A stretch of 64,000 nt of DNA from Ornithodoros turicata (Eukaryota > Arthropoda > Arachnida > Ixodida > Argasidae), in NCBI RefSeq assembly GCF_037126465.1, contig NC_088206.1:54788841-54852840 (forward strand), written 5' to 3'. The notes below the pieces were generated by a model. It saw nothing but the letters and a program-made list of their open reading frames with translations. It searched no databases and had not been told where the DNA came from. Positions 41,966 to 55,029 of the stretch are shown piece after piece. The first letter of the stretch is position 1. Every line of letters starts with the position of its first letter. Both the position numbers and the translations under genes were made by a program.

Positions 41966-44164
41966 TGGAAGGGTTTATTGGCCATCACGACCTAATCAGG
42001 ACCCGGTACACAGGATGTACTCGCTATGTGCGCAATATATGGTCGCAAAGGACAAAGCTAATCTACATGGAATTAAATTACGTTAAATTAAATGAGGCAC
42101 TAGGAAAAAGTTTAAACGGTTATATAGCAGCATCAAGTTTTAATGGCGGGCCAGCGCAGTAGCACGTGGCAGCAGGGTCGATTCGTCGTCGTCGTCCACG
42201 GGCCACCACATCACTCCCCCGTGTCAGACGCTGAGCGGTGCTTGCTGTTGAGGTTCGCGCCGATACTCAGACGGGGAAGAATGACGACTCATTTCGACTC
42301 TTTATCCATTTGCGGCCGTATTGCTCGCTATGCTTCGGCCTTCTTCATTTTGAATTTATAGTGCATTGTCTTCCGGAGGAGTGGATTCTAAGCAAGTCTG
42401 AAGTACCCGCTTCAGTATCGTCACACTTCCTTGCAACAGCGCAGCCAGATAACTTTGTTGGTTAAGAGAGCCAGTGAGAGACATGCAGCATGGTTGCCTC
42501 TCCTGTGTGCATTGTGCCTGACATAAAATAAAATGACACCAACGGACGAACCGACACGCGCTTTGTGTCTTCGCTCGGTACTTTTAGAACTGCATTAATA
42601 ATAACATCACGGCTGAGCCGTCTAGTAGCTTCTCTACAAGTTTTAGTGACACGCACACATTTCCTTTTGTTTTCTTTACGTGCACGTGATAAACGGCTGC
42701 GACATAAGCTGCGAAGAAGTAACCACAATAAGGGACTGTAAGGGAAGGGACAACAAGGGAAGAGTTGGAGAGAAACTCGGCAGTTACTAGATCTATGAAA
42801 ATTTTGAGTGCGTTTCACTAACGTACACGCCTTGGCTACATGACGTGAGAACAGTAAATGGTGTTTGCAGTTTTATCGACAGGACATTGAGGTCGGTCAG
42901 TCACATGGATATGTGACGGAATACTGTGGGTAATCTTTTACACAGACGTTCCCATCTGTATTGTCCAAAGTTTTGTAAAAGTGGAACTTAAAACTCGATG
43001 ATGCTATCACGGTCATACTACCCTAACAAAATGAATTGTCTGATTTTTGCTTTATTTTCTTTTTTTCTTTTTTTTGCTGTTGTTGATGATGATCTACTAA
43101 GCTCTCATGCGCGTATTCCTCGAACCGGACTCTGAAGTGGCACCGTCGCATTTTGGAGATAGGCTAGCATCACGTTCACATACGACCTGTACATTCAGTC
43201 TGATACTGTGACATTGCTTCAGTTGCGTTCTTCTTCACAGCGCTCTACAAATCGTTACCGCCCTTCCCAGCAAGAAATCGACTAAGAGCTCTCATACACT
43301 CCTGGCGAGGCTCGTATCTTTTCCAGGACGCCCCAAATATATGTGTCTCTATTAGAGTCTGACTCCTCCATCTCGATATCCACGATCACGGGGAGGTAGA
43401 GAGAAGCTCACCGCAATACAATCCTCCAAAGCACCATCGGCGCACTGCAGCAGAGTGTGTATCGGCCCACGGAAATATGACAGTGATGGAATGTTCGATC
43501 CTCCGACCTTCCCCGGTATGAACCGCGCCACTTCATGAGAGCCCTTGGGGAGCACGGCCTTATCTCGAACGGCTGCACGGAATGTGCGAGTGCGCAGGAA
43601 ACCATACAAAACGTTTACGGGGGAGAAGTTGTTTGTGGCAAGAGAAATCAAAACATTGGCGTCGAAGGCGGTCTTCAACAAATTTGTGAAGAGTTTGGAA
43701 AACTACAAAGTGCTCTTACGGAGCGTGTTATGATGGGACGGGAGGGAGCTTCCTCAATATACTTCTGCAAAGTGAAGGACAGTGCAGACAAAACTTCCGC
43801 ATCGCGTTGCATGTCTTAACGTTTCTCGATGGTTCGATATAGGTTGTGAGGCACTCAATCATTTGCTCATGCAACCATTTCTTCGATGGCGACGCCCGTT
43901 GCATAAACATCTGCGTCAGTTTTGTTGGGTACCATTTTACAGTCTATGTTGCGTGTAAGAAAATATTATGAGTTCACGTCGAGTGGTATCAACCGGTTAC
44001 GTCCCGTCACAATACGTCCTATAGCTATTTTTATCTGTTGTTTACGAAGACATGCAAGTTGATTTACATTACCCCCGTGGCTCACCAGTAGAGCAAAAAA
44101 TAAAACATAAAAGGGAAAAATAAAGAGAGAAAGAAAGGCAGAAAGACACACAAAAGAAACACCT
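41966..44164. other. Unassigned DNA
   Basis: No gene or element that I can support. The longest frames (43352-43681 minus, 43535-43819 plus) overlap each other on opposite strands and have no recognisable motif. T-rich tract near 43040-43080. Confidence 0.35.
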
Positions 44165-44330
44165 ACTATTGCTTTGGAACTTGTACAACAGCAATCCAGT
44201 TTGATGGTGATGATTGGGGCACTTCATCTGCACAGGTAATACTGTACCCCATTGCTCACTCTAATCTGATGGATACCTAGTGTCTCACAGCGAGATGGTG
44301 AAATGGTCTCGCAGTGAGGACCGAAGTCCC
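44165..44330 (-). mobile_element. Possible LINE 3' tail
   Basis: Carries TGATGATTGGGGCACTTCATC and CTGTACCCCATTGCTC, resembling the tail at 41742-41965. No clean (CAA)n here, so the assignment is weaker. Confidence 0.35.
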
Positions 44331-45539
44331 ATATTGTGCAGAAACTTGGAACCCATATTTTGTGCACATGATTCTTAAGATTGGCTATCTTAAAGATGTT
44401 GCGACACATCATCCCAGTTTACCGCGGATAAACGTAAAAGACGGTTCTCTTTGCACCGATGTGAACATGCATTGGAAGTTTTACAGCGAAGAGGGTAATA
44501 GAAGCGGAGAAAGCGGGTGCCGCGAATACCGAAACTTATGCAGCCCTGACATCACAGCACTCGACGCCGCCAGTGAGGTAGCGCACGAGAAGTCACGTGC
44601 TTACGACTGCCAATGGGGACGGACGCAACTCTGAGCCCTGTGACGTCTGCGCGTTACTCGGGACTGTGTTTGAGAGCTTGTATCTGGCTAAGTACGACAC
44701 GTAGAAGAATAATTCCTCTTTCCTCAGTATTCTGGAATGCAGTGCAATGCATCCATGATGTAACGAATCACTTCTATGGACGTGTCACAACCCCTTTAAC
44801 TTCTTACCGCGATTCGTGACAGCGTTACCGTGCGTCTTACCGTAACAATGCAAATCAATTCAGCTGTCCAAAATTTGTTAAATGTTATGGATGCGATATG
44901 AAATTAGCATCAACATGAAAGTGTAGAATCAATAAATAGCGCATAATAGTCTGATCATGGTGCACAGCTGACATAATTATAGGTGCGGTACAAACGCAGC
45001 GAGACATGATCCGGCACCTCGGCAAAACTGATTCATAAGCATGCTCACTCATGCTCAATGTGGCGAGTGAGCTGAGTATGAGTGAGCAAACGGAGAACTG
45101 AGCAGGGAGTGAGTGAGCGTGAGTGAGCTAACGGAGAGCTGAGGTGAGCCGCAAACAAAAGGCTTGTTCTGTTTCGTTTTGTGTTCTGTTCATATTTCAT
45201 TCACCCCAGCTCAGGGATATGTTGCCAACGTGAAGTATACAACAGCTCGCTTGCAGGTTTTGTGTACAACCTTATGTATGTTGCCGTTTGAGAGTACATG
45301 TGAGGTATACTGCGAGACGTACTCTGTGATACACGCTGTGTCATGACACTTCACATAAATTCTATCGCTGAATTTATTTAAATCACCGATTTGTTCCTGG
45401 CGTGCTCTGTTTACTAGGAAACTACTTCCACGTAACAGTGACATAACTATTCGTTCACGGACACCTCCTAATTCCGATGCAACATGACAATGCGTCACAT
45501 TTTGATTGATAATTCCATGGTGAAGGCTATGGTATGTGC
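44331..45539. other. Unassigned DNA with a GTGAGTGAGC-type minisatellite
   Basis: Near 45045-45145 the words GTGAGTGAGC, GAGTGAGCTAACGGAG and GAGTGAGCAAACGGAG recur. Otherwise no feature recognised. Confidence 0.4.
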
Positions 45540-45680
45540 AACAACAACAACGACGATAGATAAATGATTTCCATCATGGGGTGTTTCGCCGCTGGGAAGC
45601 AGACCCTACCCCTCTACAGGGTGCAACATTAGATGAGAGATATGAGGACCATGTGAAATGAGCCAAGTGCATATGCACAC
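45540..45680 (-). mobile_element. LINE 3' tail, severely 5'-truncated
   Basis: Starts with (CAA)n CGACGATAGATAAATG on the plus strand, then ATGGGGTGTTTCGCCGC and CTACCCCTCTACAGGG, the same order as the tail at 41742-41965. Confidence 0.5.
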
Positions 45681-48028
45681 ATTTCTTTCAGGATATCTGC
45701 TGACTTCAATATCTATCCTGCTGTCAACCAGTACTCAAAAACCGCATCCACGTCTGTAACGACGTGGCAATGTCGTATACTACGACGTAATTTGTTTTCA
45801 ATTATCACTGCAAAATCACTCTGAAACTACGAGTACACGGCTTAAAAATGCCTCTAGGAAATGCAAGCATCTCCACGACCGGCATCGCCGACTAAAGCGT
45901 TGCTTTATATCCTGACTCGTCTTTATTCGTATACGTTGGAAAACCGAAGGAAAAAACAAAAACAAAAAACTGGAAGTCGATTTACAAATGCTGATTTACC
46001 AGGAGGGTTAACTGACTTGACTGATCTATTGCAGTGTAACATTGCGCAAAGAGCTTTAGCCGCATTACGCGGAGTGAGCAAACGTTTTACGGGATTTACG
46101 GATGAAACGTTTTACATCAAACAATCCAGCTCTGTCTCCTCTCTGTATACGATCACAACGTTACGAGCGCGAACATTACCTCCGCTCAAACTTGAATTGG
46201 ATTTCATTAATGCCCTACAGGAAAACTTTCTTACGAGTCACCCCCGAAAAGCCATTCCTCATTCCTGTGTTTCTCTCTTTAGCTGCTTTTAAGATGGGCT
46301 GAAGTAACTTAGCACTTTTCCGATACACTTCACGTCTTAGGCGAGAAAGGGAGGCTATTGGCTGCTTAGCCGAACAAAGGGAGTCCGGAGGCTATGGTAA
46401 TGGATCCATTATTTCCGAAAGCGGCGCAGTATTTCGGACGAGGGCAATATTCCGCCAGGTGTAAGGAGAGGGGTGGGCGAGGAGGAGGTTTTCTAGGTAC
46501 CTGTGTAGTGGTTCACATGCTGACCAAGTTCCTTGAGCCATGCAGGATGTGTCTTGGTGATCGCTCCCTCGTACCGTTCAACAGTGCTCAAGTACCACCA
46601 CACGTGACTCACCGTTGGATGACGCTGTTGGGCCTTCCTTGTGCTTGTCATTGCCAGAAGAGGTGCGGCTCGGATGGGTAACGCGCGCCTTGCTCGCCTA
46701 TTCTCTGATTGACAGGTTTGAGCGAGCAAAGCGACAGTTTTCGTGTCGTTCGGATTTCCAGGATGCCGTCCTATTGCCGATGTTAAAGACGTATTCTTAT
46801 CAAAACGTGTTCGCATGGAAACATTCATGTTAATCTTATCCAAACGTTCACATTTTTGTGAGGAGCATTCCCCTATTTAGGGGTTCGCTGGTAACAACAC
46901 CACCAACAACTTTATTTCTAGATGACCTTATTACGCTGCTTTTATCTGTGCAAGAACTCGTTATGAGTTACCCTGCTTAAAACAACAACAACAAAAGGCA
47001 TGTGCCTTAGGTAATGCTTGCGATTTTGACCTGTTTGCTGCCTAAACACATTCCGGAATCAAGTGCACTTTTTATCTTTCGTATGCGCCAACCAGTAGAA
47101 GTAGTACCCATTGCCATACTGCTACCACCATGGTATGTGACAGACCTGCAATATTCTCACTTCTTCCGCGTCATTTCAAACACTCTTCCAATCGCTTTCA
47201 TTCCTGGGATTCAAAAGGATACCATTTTGTGTGTTTTTTGTATTTTTGTACGACTCACAATCCAATTATATATATATATATATGAAAGAAAAATTTTGTA
47301 GCACATTAGCTTGCCATGCATTTCTCCAGAGAACTGATTAAAGCGCGGCAGAGCGTTGTGATGCTCATAAGCCTCGGTCTCATAAACCTCAGTTGTAAAA
47401 GTGTCATAAAAGCATCGCCACGAAAAACTGTAAAAAGATTGATGCTGCGCATAAATTTTTTTATGGTACTCCGCTCGCAAGAAAAATAAGACGTAAGCAG
47501 ATGGGAGTGAGCTACATGCAAACAACTTACGTGGCTCCACCAACGAATATGGCTTCGCTATGAAACACCTTGTGCCTATATGTAGACGAATCGATATTGA
47601 ACGTTCGTTGCGTGTTTTCTCGGATTATCGGCAAAGATGACTTTATTACGAGGTGCTGTTTACGGCACACTTTCGTTTGCTACTCTTATAACACGGGCCG
47701 CACCAGCGAGAATTTACCAGCTTTTTTATATGCAGGGCTATGGCTTCCCTCAATAGGGGAACTTTCAGCTCCTTCGAGTCGGGACATACTTCGACTATCA
47801 TGGCGATGCCTACAACAACGCTACAATGAGAGCAATGCAGACGAACAGTGGTTTTTGAACTGGGCTTCCGCGAACCCTGTGCTGATGTTCCGCGGACATG
47901 ACCGTTGAGCTACCGCGAGTGAAAATTTGAGTGCCTACCAACGCTTACCTTCGATCAGCCGTCGTGTCCGACAATGGCAGACATCTCATCGTTGGCATCA
48001 AATGAAAATTATTAATTCAGCACTTGTA
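45681..48028. other. Unassigned DNA
   Basis: No gene recognised. Frames of 100-145 codons at 45861-46292 (plus) and 46493-46843 (minus) have no motif I know. A (CAA)n-like tract near 46892-46912 may be another LINE tail. (TA)n at 47265-47283. Confidence 0.35.
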
Positions 48029-48248
48029 CAGTTTGGGACAAAGTCTACCGAACACGGCACTGGTATATTTCTTCATCGAATGGGCGCCCTGTTAGCTATC
48101 AGGAAGAGATCGAATAAATAAGAAACGGGTGACGGGCTATTTTATTCACCTCCTAGTATGTGCGTCCGCTGCAGTGTGCTGCTATAGGGTGTTGCTCCAA
48201 TGGAGAAATGTGACACCCCGGTGTTCCGTAAACTTGTGTCCCAATCTG
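48029..48248. mobile_element. Tc1-like MITE, copy 3
   Basis: 220-bp copy of the family at 2042-2258, same orientation, TA on both sides. Ends CAGTTTGGGACAAAGTCTA and (inverted) CAGATTGGGACACAAGTTTA. Confidence 0.82.
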
Positions 48249-49189
48249 TACGACATCTAACTTCCTTGAGCTGCTTCTACACAGTTGAGTTGAGTCGTGT
48301 AGTAGAAGGTTCCTCTAGGTCGTGCCGGCACGATTGCGCGTTCCAACTTCCATGGGTTCCAAGTTGAAAGCCACTGCCAGCAGAAGAACCGTCAATGTTC
48401 GAGGTACCGGGTACTCGACCAAAGGCTTTCCTTTCGCTGTATTTTTCGCTTTGGCAATGTAATACCGTCACGCGAGGGCTTTTATGTCAAGAACGTCGTT
48501 CGAAATATAGAGTCGACGAAATAGAAGCCTCCACAGCGTCATCTATTTCAGAGCCGTTTAAAGCTTACTCTTCTGGCAAATTCGTGACCAACTACCCTTT
48601 TGGACCTGTGAACCTCCCATGTAATGGTTTGTTCACTTTTCTGCTTTGTAATAAACCTCGTCGCACGTGGCCCACTTAGTAGCCCTCGATGACAAGAAGA
48701 AACTAAAGGACGAAAAACAAAATGTGGAAGAGCGAACGCTTGCGGCGCGCGGTCCTTCCTCGAAAAGAGAACGCTTCCATTGAATAATGTAAAAAGAAAA
48801 CGTAAAAATGGAAACGAAACTGCTGAAGGCGGCGTCCCTTACGTTCAGTTGATCCGGCACTTATTTTGGGAGGGAAACCGTTTTTACATCACATCCGTTT
48901 GAAAGAACGTGAAATTTAATAAGAAAAGAGGATGAGGCACGTCGAAAGGGGGGGTTAAGGATTACACTGCCGTCATGTCTAAAGTCAAGGGAGTGAAAAC
49001 TACCCTCAGGCGAGTCAGGTTGTGCTCTCCGGCTGTTTATTGGCATCCGCGCTGGCGTGCGGCGTGGGGATGCCTTCGGCGAAACTCTTGTTTGTGAAGA
49101 AACAGAAGGAACGAAGGGGCTTGGGGAAAAGTCGAATTGTCCGTCAAGTCTTGCCCTCGGTAAACGTTTATTTTGAGCTGAGAGGAAAT
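48249..49189. other. Unassigned DNA
   Basis: A plus-strand frame (48395-48679) ends at an AATAAA-containing segment (48650). It could be an LTR-like or transcript-end remnant, but no partner was found. Confidence 0.35.
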
Positions 49190-49455
49190 ATGCATTGCGA
49201 AAGAGAAATGGACGACTGTTGGGAGAGACATATGCGCAGTAGCGATTAGTGGGATTTCAGCAGAGTGCCGCTGAATGCCTTTTAACCAAGGTCTGGCGTC
49301 TGCTCGGCGCTTGGCGTTATGGACCGATCGATTTTGTGCCATTTTGTGGATTTTGTGCCATTCTTTGCGCGCCTCTTCTGGTTTCTGTATCCCTGCTAGA
49401 GATGCGCATGCCTTTTGCCATCCTTCCAACGCGTTTTTAATTTCGTCGACGCCCG
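49190..49455 (-). pseudogene. Possible zeste/Myb-SANT-type DNA-binding domain fragment
   Basis: On the minus strand a frame reads VDEIKNALEGWQKACA, then EEARKEWHKIHKMAQNRS and HNAKRRADARPWLKGI. The order (helix with Trp, then basic helix with WxK and KRRA) resembles the last helix of zeste-type Myb/SANT domains found in arthropod regulators and in transposon-associated proteins. An in-frame stop precedes it and the first helices are not visible. Weak assignment. Confidence 0.25.
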
Positions 49456-49959
49456 CTCTTCTTTACATTCATCAGGAACTTAAGTGCATGAACGAACACA
49501 GATCTGTGATTACGGGTCTAAAATGTACTCATTTTTATATTGCAGGCTACGTGACAGGATAACTGTATTTGCGGCCCTATCGGGGTATGAAATTCTTCTC
49601 GTAAAGACCTTCGCGGAACATGTAGAACGATGTGATACGTTTTTTTTTTTCGCCCGCTAACATACCATCCGTCCATCATTATTCATTCGTTCACTATTGT
49701 TGTTGTTCAACGCAGTGCACATAAGTTCATTGCATTGATCGCGTCACAAGCACAATATGGCCATAGATGTCACAAACCCTCTCCAATGAAGCATACCCTC
49801 GAATGCAGCTTACGCGTGTTGAAACAAGCTGAACATATCCTGAAACACCGAAGGTGAATTCTTTATCATTTGTTCTTGTTGTTCGCCTCACGAGTTATTT
49901 TGCACGTTATCCTGTTCAGGGGCGATGACACACAGGGACGATATTTTGTCACAGAGGCA
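49456..49959. other. Unassigned DNA
   Basis: Nothing recognised; short T-run and a TGTTGTTGTT tract. Confidence 0.4.
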
Positions 49960-50145
49960 GGCCGTGGCGTGGCAAGCCGCGCCTTTGGTAGTGCATTTGG
50001 GAGAGACGCTTTCAGACATATGTCGGCACAGTTCTTTCAGAAGTCGACCCAGGACGCACATTCCTCAGGGCGTCAGTCATGACGTTGCCCACCTCTGTGA
50101 AGTCGACAACGGCGAGTCCTATCACCACCACGACCACCATTTGGG
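49960..50145 (+). mobile_element. SINE 3' body, plus orientation
   Basis: Contains GACATATGTCGGCACAGTTC, CCCAGGACGCACATTCC, CGTCAGTCATGACGTTGCCC, CACCTCTGTGAAGTCGACAA and an (ACC)n-type end (CACCACCACGACCACC). Same order as the minus-strand copies at 26500 and 36975. Confidence 0.72.
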
Positions 50146-53100
50146 AGAGCGAAAAGAGGGTGAAATCCTCCTCCCCCATTTCATGTCCCTATAGAACCCC
50201 TTCCGACATATTTTTATGGCTACGCCACTGGAGGCAGGCAACATTGCCTCCCGTTTATGCGCGATAATGAGCGCAAAATACAAGGAGCGGCATGCTGTCG
50301 GAAGGCGACAGCATGATGGATGAATACCATATTATAAGGTACGAAAATGGACGACGCATACATGGGAGCGTCGGAAGGAATAATGCGAGGTATTCATTCC
50401 TGTATTTTGTTATTATTTTTTACTTCTGTCGTCAGGCGGGGATGCGAAATTATTTGGGGTACATTTTGCTATGGCCGGCTGCGGTAGTGATGCCGGCATG
50501 CTCAAATTTGGCTCGGATTACGGATATGAAGCATTTAATTCGGTTGCAGCATCTCACTGTGACTCCAGACGAGATCGCTCCGTATTATACCCGGGAGCTC
50601 TTACAAATATCCTCAGGGCAGAGCTGAGAAGCATACGCACAAAAAGCCTAAATGCTCTGATTCCCTTACTGTACTAGCTGCACCTCGGCGTGCCCCCAGG
50701 AAATGAAAACAACGGGAGGACAGCGAGTTAATCCAACGAAACGAAAAGCAGCCTCTGAACATGAGCATCCCACTTCAGGAATAGACTGTTCCCCCCTGAT
50801 CTGGAACACGTCTCCAGAGAAAGGCGCTCACGTGCTATCGAGCCCTGTATACCCTCTGCGCTGTGTATTCATTTCCAGTCGATTGGGATTTATCGGTCAC
50901 TGATGACCTCATACATCGAACGGGAAAATGGCAGGGAGAGAGAGGGCTTAGTCTTTTTCACCATGCAGTCACCAGTGACACCCCTTTCTGCACTCAATGT
51001 CTGCTTCTCCTGCGTGGGAAGCATGGAGCAGAACCATTGTGTATCTTCAAAACAAGATTAGAGATCCATGGACGAATCAGATCAATGAGGGGAGTACTAA
51101 AGGGGGAGCGGTGATGGCGTTCCGCACGTTTTCCCGCCTGTTCCGGTCATTTTGGCGTGTGGCGACAGAAGGAAAACATGCTGGCATTAGCGGAGAGTGA
51201 GGCGTCTGGTGTTGGCAGGTGTGGGGACAAGAAGCAGTGACAAGAACTGACAGGTTTCGGTTACTGTCTGCGCTAGATTCCAGGTAGCATGCTAGGCAGT
51301 TCCGTGAGGCAGGCAGTGTGGCAATGACAGTGTTCATGATCCATTTGGTTGATTACTTGTGCTCGTTGTTTCGTAAGAATCAGGCTCAAGGGTTCCCACT
51401 CTTCTAGTGCAGCAAGAAAATGCGATTGCAGCGTGGGACGAATCACAAATGCTCATACTAGAACATTGGGCTTGAAGAATCCGCAAATCATGAATCGTTT
51501 GTTGTGATTAATTTTGTTTGGACTGTGTGTGCCTTAGTAGTCGACTTATCTCGAAGAATGCCGAAATGAGTTACTACACATCTGTACGTCCTCGTAAAAG
51601 ATGCAAGACTGGGTTTAGATAGCCAAGAGGATTAGATGGGGCAAAGAGAACGTCCGCGCGAAAGTAGGAGGACTGAACACCCAAATTATCGAATTATATC
51701 GAATAAATAGGCTGTTAACCTCTTTGAATAAGGTAATCAAGCGGTTACTATATAATTCTAGACGAGAATTCTCTGTCGTAGTCCAGCATCTCCATATTTT
51801 TTTTACTACACCTTGCCCTAGCTTATCTGGACCAATAAAAATGAAACGCGCACGAATGTAGTCATCGCCGGCTTGGTCAAGACTAATCAAGTACAATAAC
51901 TACAGGCAAGCTACAGCCGAGTATTTGAAAAAAGTTCATACTTGAAGTTGTTTCGTTGCTTCCAGAAGAAAAAAAGAAGAAGAAGGAGAAAAACGTTCGA
52001 GAAGTTTGACCGGCTGCTGCAGTCATTTTGGTTGAAGAAAAGCCTCGCGAAGCCACTTCCTTATTCTGTAAATGTACGGAATACTGTGAGTACAAATGCT
52101 TCTGAAGAGACCTGAGGGATGATGATGATGTCAGAGAGGGGAGCAATTCTGAGTTTAAGTACGATGTATGAATTTGCGCTTTCCAATATCTGAGCAGCTC
52201 GAGTTAATCTACGAATATGTGTAACGCATCCGGTCATTTCATCTCTGAGAACCCATTAGCGTGACCGATGACTCGTTTACCATTGGGTTCACCAAGAGTT
52301 CTTCCAAATGGCTGACATGCGTGTAAGTTACACGCAGCTGAATGGTGGCATTTGAAGAAGAGGCACCACCTGTAGGAACAGCTGTCATCATGCAATTGAA
52401 GTATGCAGTTGGGCGTTGGGACGCTTGTGTTGTGTTTTTCCTTCTATGATTAATCGCCTCGTCCAATACAACGCTACACGCAGTGCTTCAGGCAAGACCT
52501 GTGTAGTCTTACATGCCTGCCTGAGGACTTGCAGACCCCGTACTGGCGGTTGTGTGGTTGCATTTTAAGGATGCTAATAATAAATGTCACTGACTTTTGC
52601 GAGCTCCTTCACAGATGATCCCTATCTTCTCTTCGGGCTTTATCTAGACTATCGTGAACAAATTTGGGCCGAAGTCATTTCAGATCATTCAGTGTCGGTG
52701 ACCGAGGCCGCAGACAGGAGAGTTCTTTGAGAACTATTGAAACTTTTCCTTCATTTTTTCTAGACAAGCACATGAATCTTGCGTCTGTTCGTGAGAGGGC
52801 TGACTCGCACTATCCTATAGTACACGAAGCCTGACGTTTTGCGGCGCATAAAAAAAAGTCTTTCTGTTCAGGAAGTTGGTCGAAGCTTACGTCTACACAT
52901 GACCGCTGATCACCAGTGTTTCTGCTGTTCGACCACGGGTGAATCGCGGGCGCTCACTTTCTGAAAAAATAAAATAAAACAAAATAAAAATAAAAATAAG
53001 TAAAGAAGCTCTTCGCTGGTAGGGTTTCCTGTTTACGATAGCCCTAGACGTAGTCCGTGTTACTTCAGCGGGAACAGCAATGATATCACCCATTGAAAAC

Positions 53101-53490
53101 CATTGGGGCATTCAAAACGAAGTTTTGCCCATCATTGAACGATAACCGGAAACATCTGAGCCCCGCGGGTGCTCAGAGAGGATGCCTGAAAGTTGTACGT
53201 TTGTTGCTTCCTGCGAACGGAGTGGAAGCACACATCGCGAACACAAAGCCAATAAACGTCAGAAATGGTTGCAAACGGCGTAAAGAAAGCTATTTCTAAC
53301 GAATAAATGGAGTATTTTTTGGGGCGCTTATCTTCTGTATTTTGTAGCCATAACGTAACGGAAATGTGACTGTCCCTGGTGCGTGCCTTGCAAGCCAGTG
53401 CCGTTCCTAATTTCATATCTGAAATGGTAGTAACAAGATGACCAATCAAGTGATGTATGAAAGATATTCCCATATCCTGATGTTTTTGTT
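50146..53490. other. Unassigned DNA
   Basis: More than 3 kb without a recognisable gene or element. Frames are under 120 codons and motif-free. AAAATAAAAT simple repeat near 52967-53000. Confidence 0.35.
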
Positions 53491-53501
53491 TGCCTATATA
53501 A

Positions 53502-53552
53502 AGGGGGGGATATGTTTAATCCAAAGTAACAAAAAGGGGAAGGAAAAGGTTA
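53502..53552 (-). mobile_element. Very short retroposon copy with C-run end (minus), target duplication present
   Basis: On the minus strand it reads ACCTTTTCC, TTTTTGTTACTTTGG, ATTAAACATATCCCCCCC. It is bordered by CCTATATAA at 53493-53501 and 53553-53561, a 9-bp duplication. Same family as the insertion at 30217. Confidence 0.75.
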
Positions 53553-53599
53553 CCTATATAAGGTCTATGTTGAGCATCGCATCGCACACGCATCTTTAA

Positions 53600-53850
53600 T
53601 ATGGAACTGTCGAAGTAACACTGAATCTCACCGCTTAGAAGCTGTCCAAAAGAAAGCGTTTCACATTTTGCACTATACATATATTTCTGTCACACCCCGG
53701 GACCTCAGTCGTACAATTATGAAGCTCTACTCCGACACGTTGGTCTCATTCCCCTTTCAACTCAGCGCGACATTACCGATGCCACTTTCTTATACAAGTG
53801 CATTTAATCTCAAATTACCGTACGATTTTTCTGCTCCGTAGTCATTCTTA
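53600..53850 (+). pseudogene. LINE reverse transcriptase C-terminal fragment
   Basis: Plus-strand frame with HRLEAVQKKAFHILHY, the motif LEAVQ.K/RA that follows the RT thumb in many non-LTR elements, then a decayed stretch with stops. Short and diverged; clade not assignable. Confidence 0.45.
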
Positions 53851-53889
53851 CCAGAATCCCTGTTTCTGCCTCTACTACTGCTGAATTTC

Positions 53890-54480
53890 CCCCTCCGAGT
53901 GCGGACCTAAGCAGGTCTTGCCCTGCTGCGCGACGCAGAAGGGGCTGCGTGCTCATGGAAGTGGTCTTGAACGAAGATCATGGGTCGTCAACGGAGGAGG
54001 TCACTGCCGGCGGCACTGATTCGTCTCTTAGCGGCAGTACGATCCTCCTTCGGAAGCGGATGAGCGATAGTCCCGCGCTTATCTCCTCTGACGCTGAAGA
54101 TGACGAACGCCCCTTCCAAGATGTCGCCAAAAGGGGCACAAAAGACTGCCCACCCCAGCCATGGACGGCCTACCAAACTTGAGGGAACCACAGTGTTGTT
54201 CGCGCCACTGGACCCGGCGTCCAAACTCGCAAACCTGAATCCTCTCAAGCTCTCCGAATTTCTTGCCTCAGAGCTGCCAGGAAGGATTAAGGAAATACGA
54301 CCCAACTATGCAAAGAACATCCTTGCTGTGGAAGTCATTTCCCTGCCGGCACAAGCGTCCCTCTTGAGGCTCGGCAGGATCTGTAGTGTTCCCGACATGT
54401 ATGCTTTTCGTGGCACTAAAGGCCATAGTCTCTGCGTGCCCTGAGTGTAAGGCGCTCACTGAAGTCCAATCGATCCTACA
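53890..54480 (+). pseudogene. I-type LINE ORF1 (gag-like) fragment
   Basis: Acidic/Ser-rich N-terminal part (53949-54120) followed, after a frameshift, by TTVLFAPLDPASKLANLNPL, KLSEFLASELPG and KEIRPNYAKNILAVEV. This pattern resembles ORF1 proteins of I-type elements of arthropods as I know them. It ends before the expected zinc knuckles. The endonuclease of ORF2 follows within about 100 bp in the same orientation, so both belong to one element. Confidence 0.6.
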
Positions 54481-54571
54481 ACTCGAAAACGCAACCGCCC
54501 CCTTACTGCCAACCGAGCCGGTTGGGCGCTAAGCCCCGGCTGTGTGACGGCATCGCTCCCTGGACGGCGAA

Positions 54572-54996
54572 ATGACGGTGCCAAGAACAGCGCAGTATCA
54601 GACGACAACAATCTTCCAGTGGAATTCAAGAGGCCTTGAATCCAAAATATCATACTTTCGCCAGTTTGCGTGGCGGCACAAGTTCCTCCTCATGTGCATC
54701 TCGGAATGCGGGCTCCGAGCGGATTTCCGTCTGTGGAATTACATCACATATGTCTCACAACCGAGCGGAACAAAAAGTCGGGCAGCCATCATCATCCGCT
54801 CGGACATACCGGCTGTGCAGAGGAACGTTGTGGCAACGACCGAAGGGGAATACGTCTGCTGCTCGATTTGAGTGGGCTCCCGGGACCTCACAGTTGTCTC
54901 CCTCTACATACCACCCGCTGTCCCATATGATGTGAACGACCTGGAGAACATCCTGGACAGTGTGCCTACGCCATATGTCTTATGTGGATACTTTAA
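54572..54996 (+). pseudogene. LINE ORF2 endonuclease, first half
   Basis: APE-type endonuclease that would nick target DNA. TIFQWNSRGLESKISYFRQF carries the first conserved Asn, then CISECGL and VVSLYIPP. The last motif reads LCGYFK where the family has CGDFN, so a catalytic Asp has changed. One stop (TGA after VCCSI) also breaks it. The domain is cut at the TTAA at 54993-54996 and continues at 59359. Confidence 0.8.
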
Positions 54997-55029
54997 AGGT
55001 CAGCTACGCCGATTTCCCGATGTGTTGAA

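Noticed and set aside
43352..43819. Overlapping 95-110 codon ORFs on opposite strands as genes
   Set aside because: No motif on either strand; mutual overlap suggests chance open frames.
48290..48680. Solo LTR
   Set aside because: There is an AATAAA near the end, but no TG...CA termini with target duplication and no second copy could be established.
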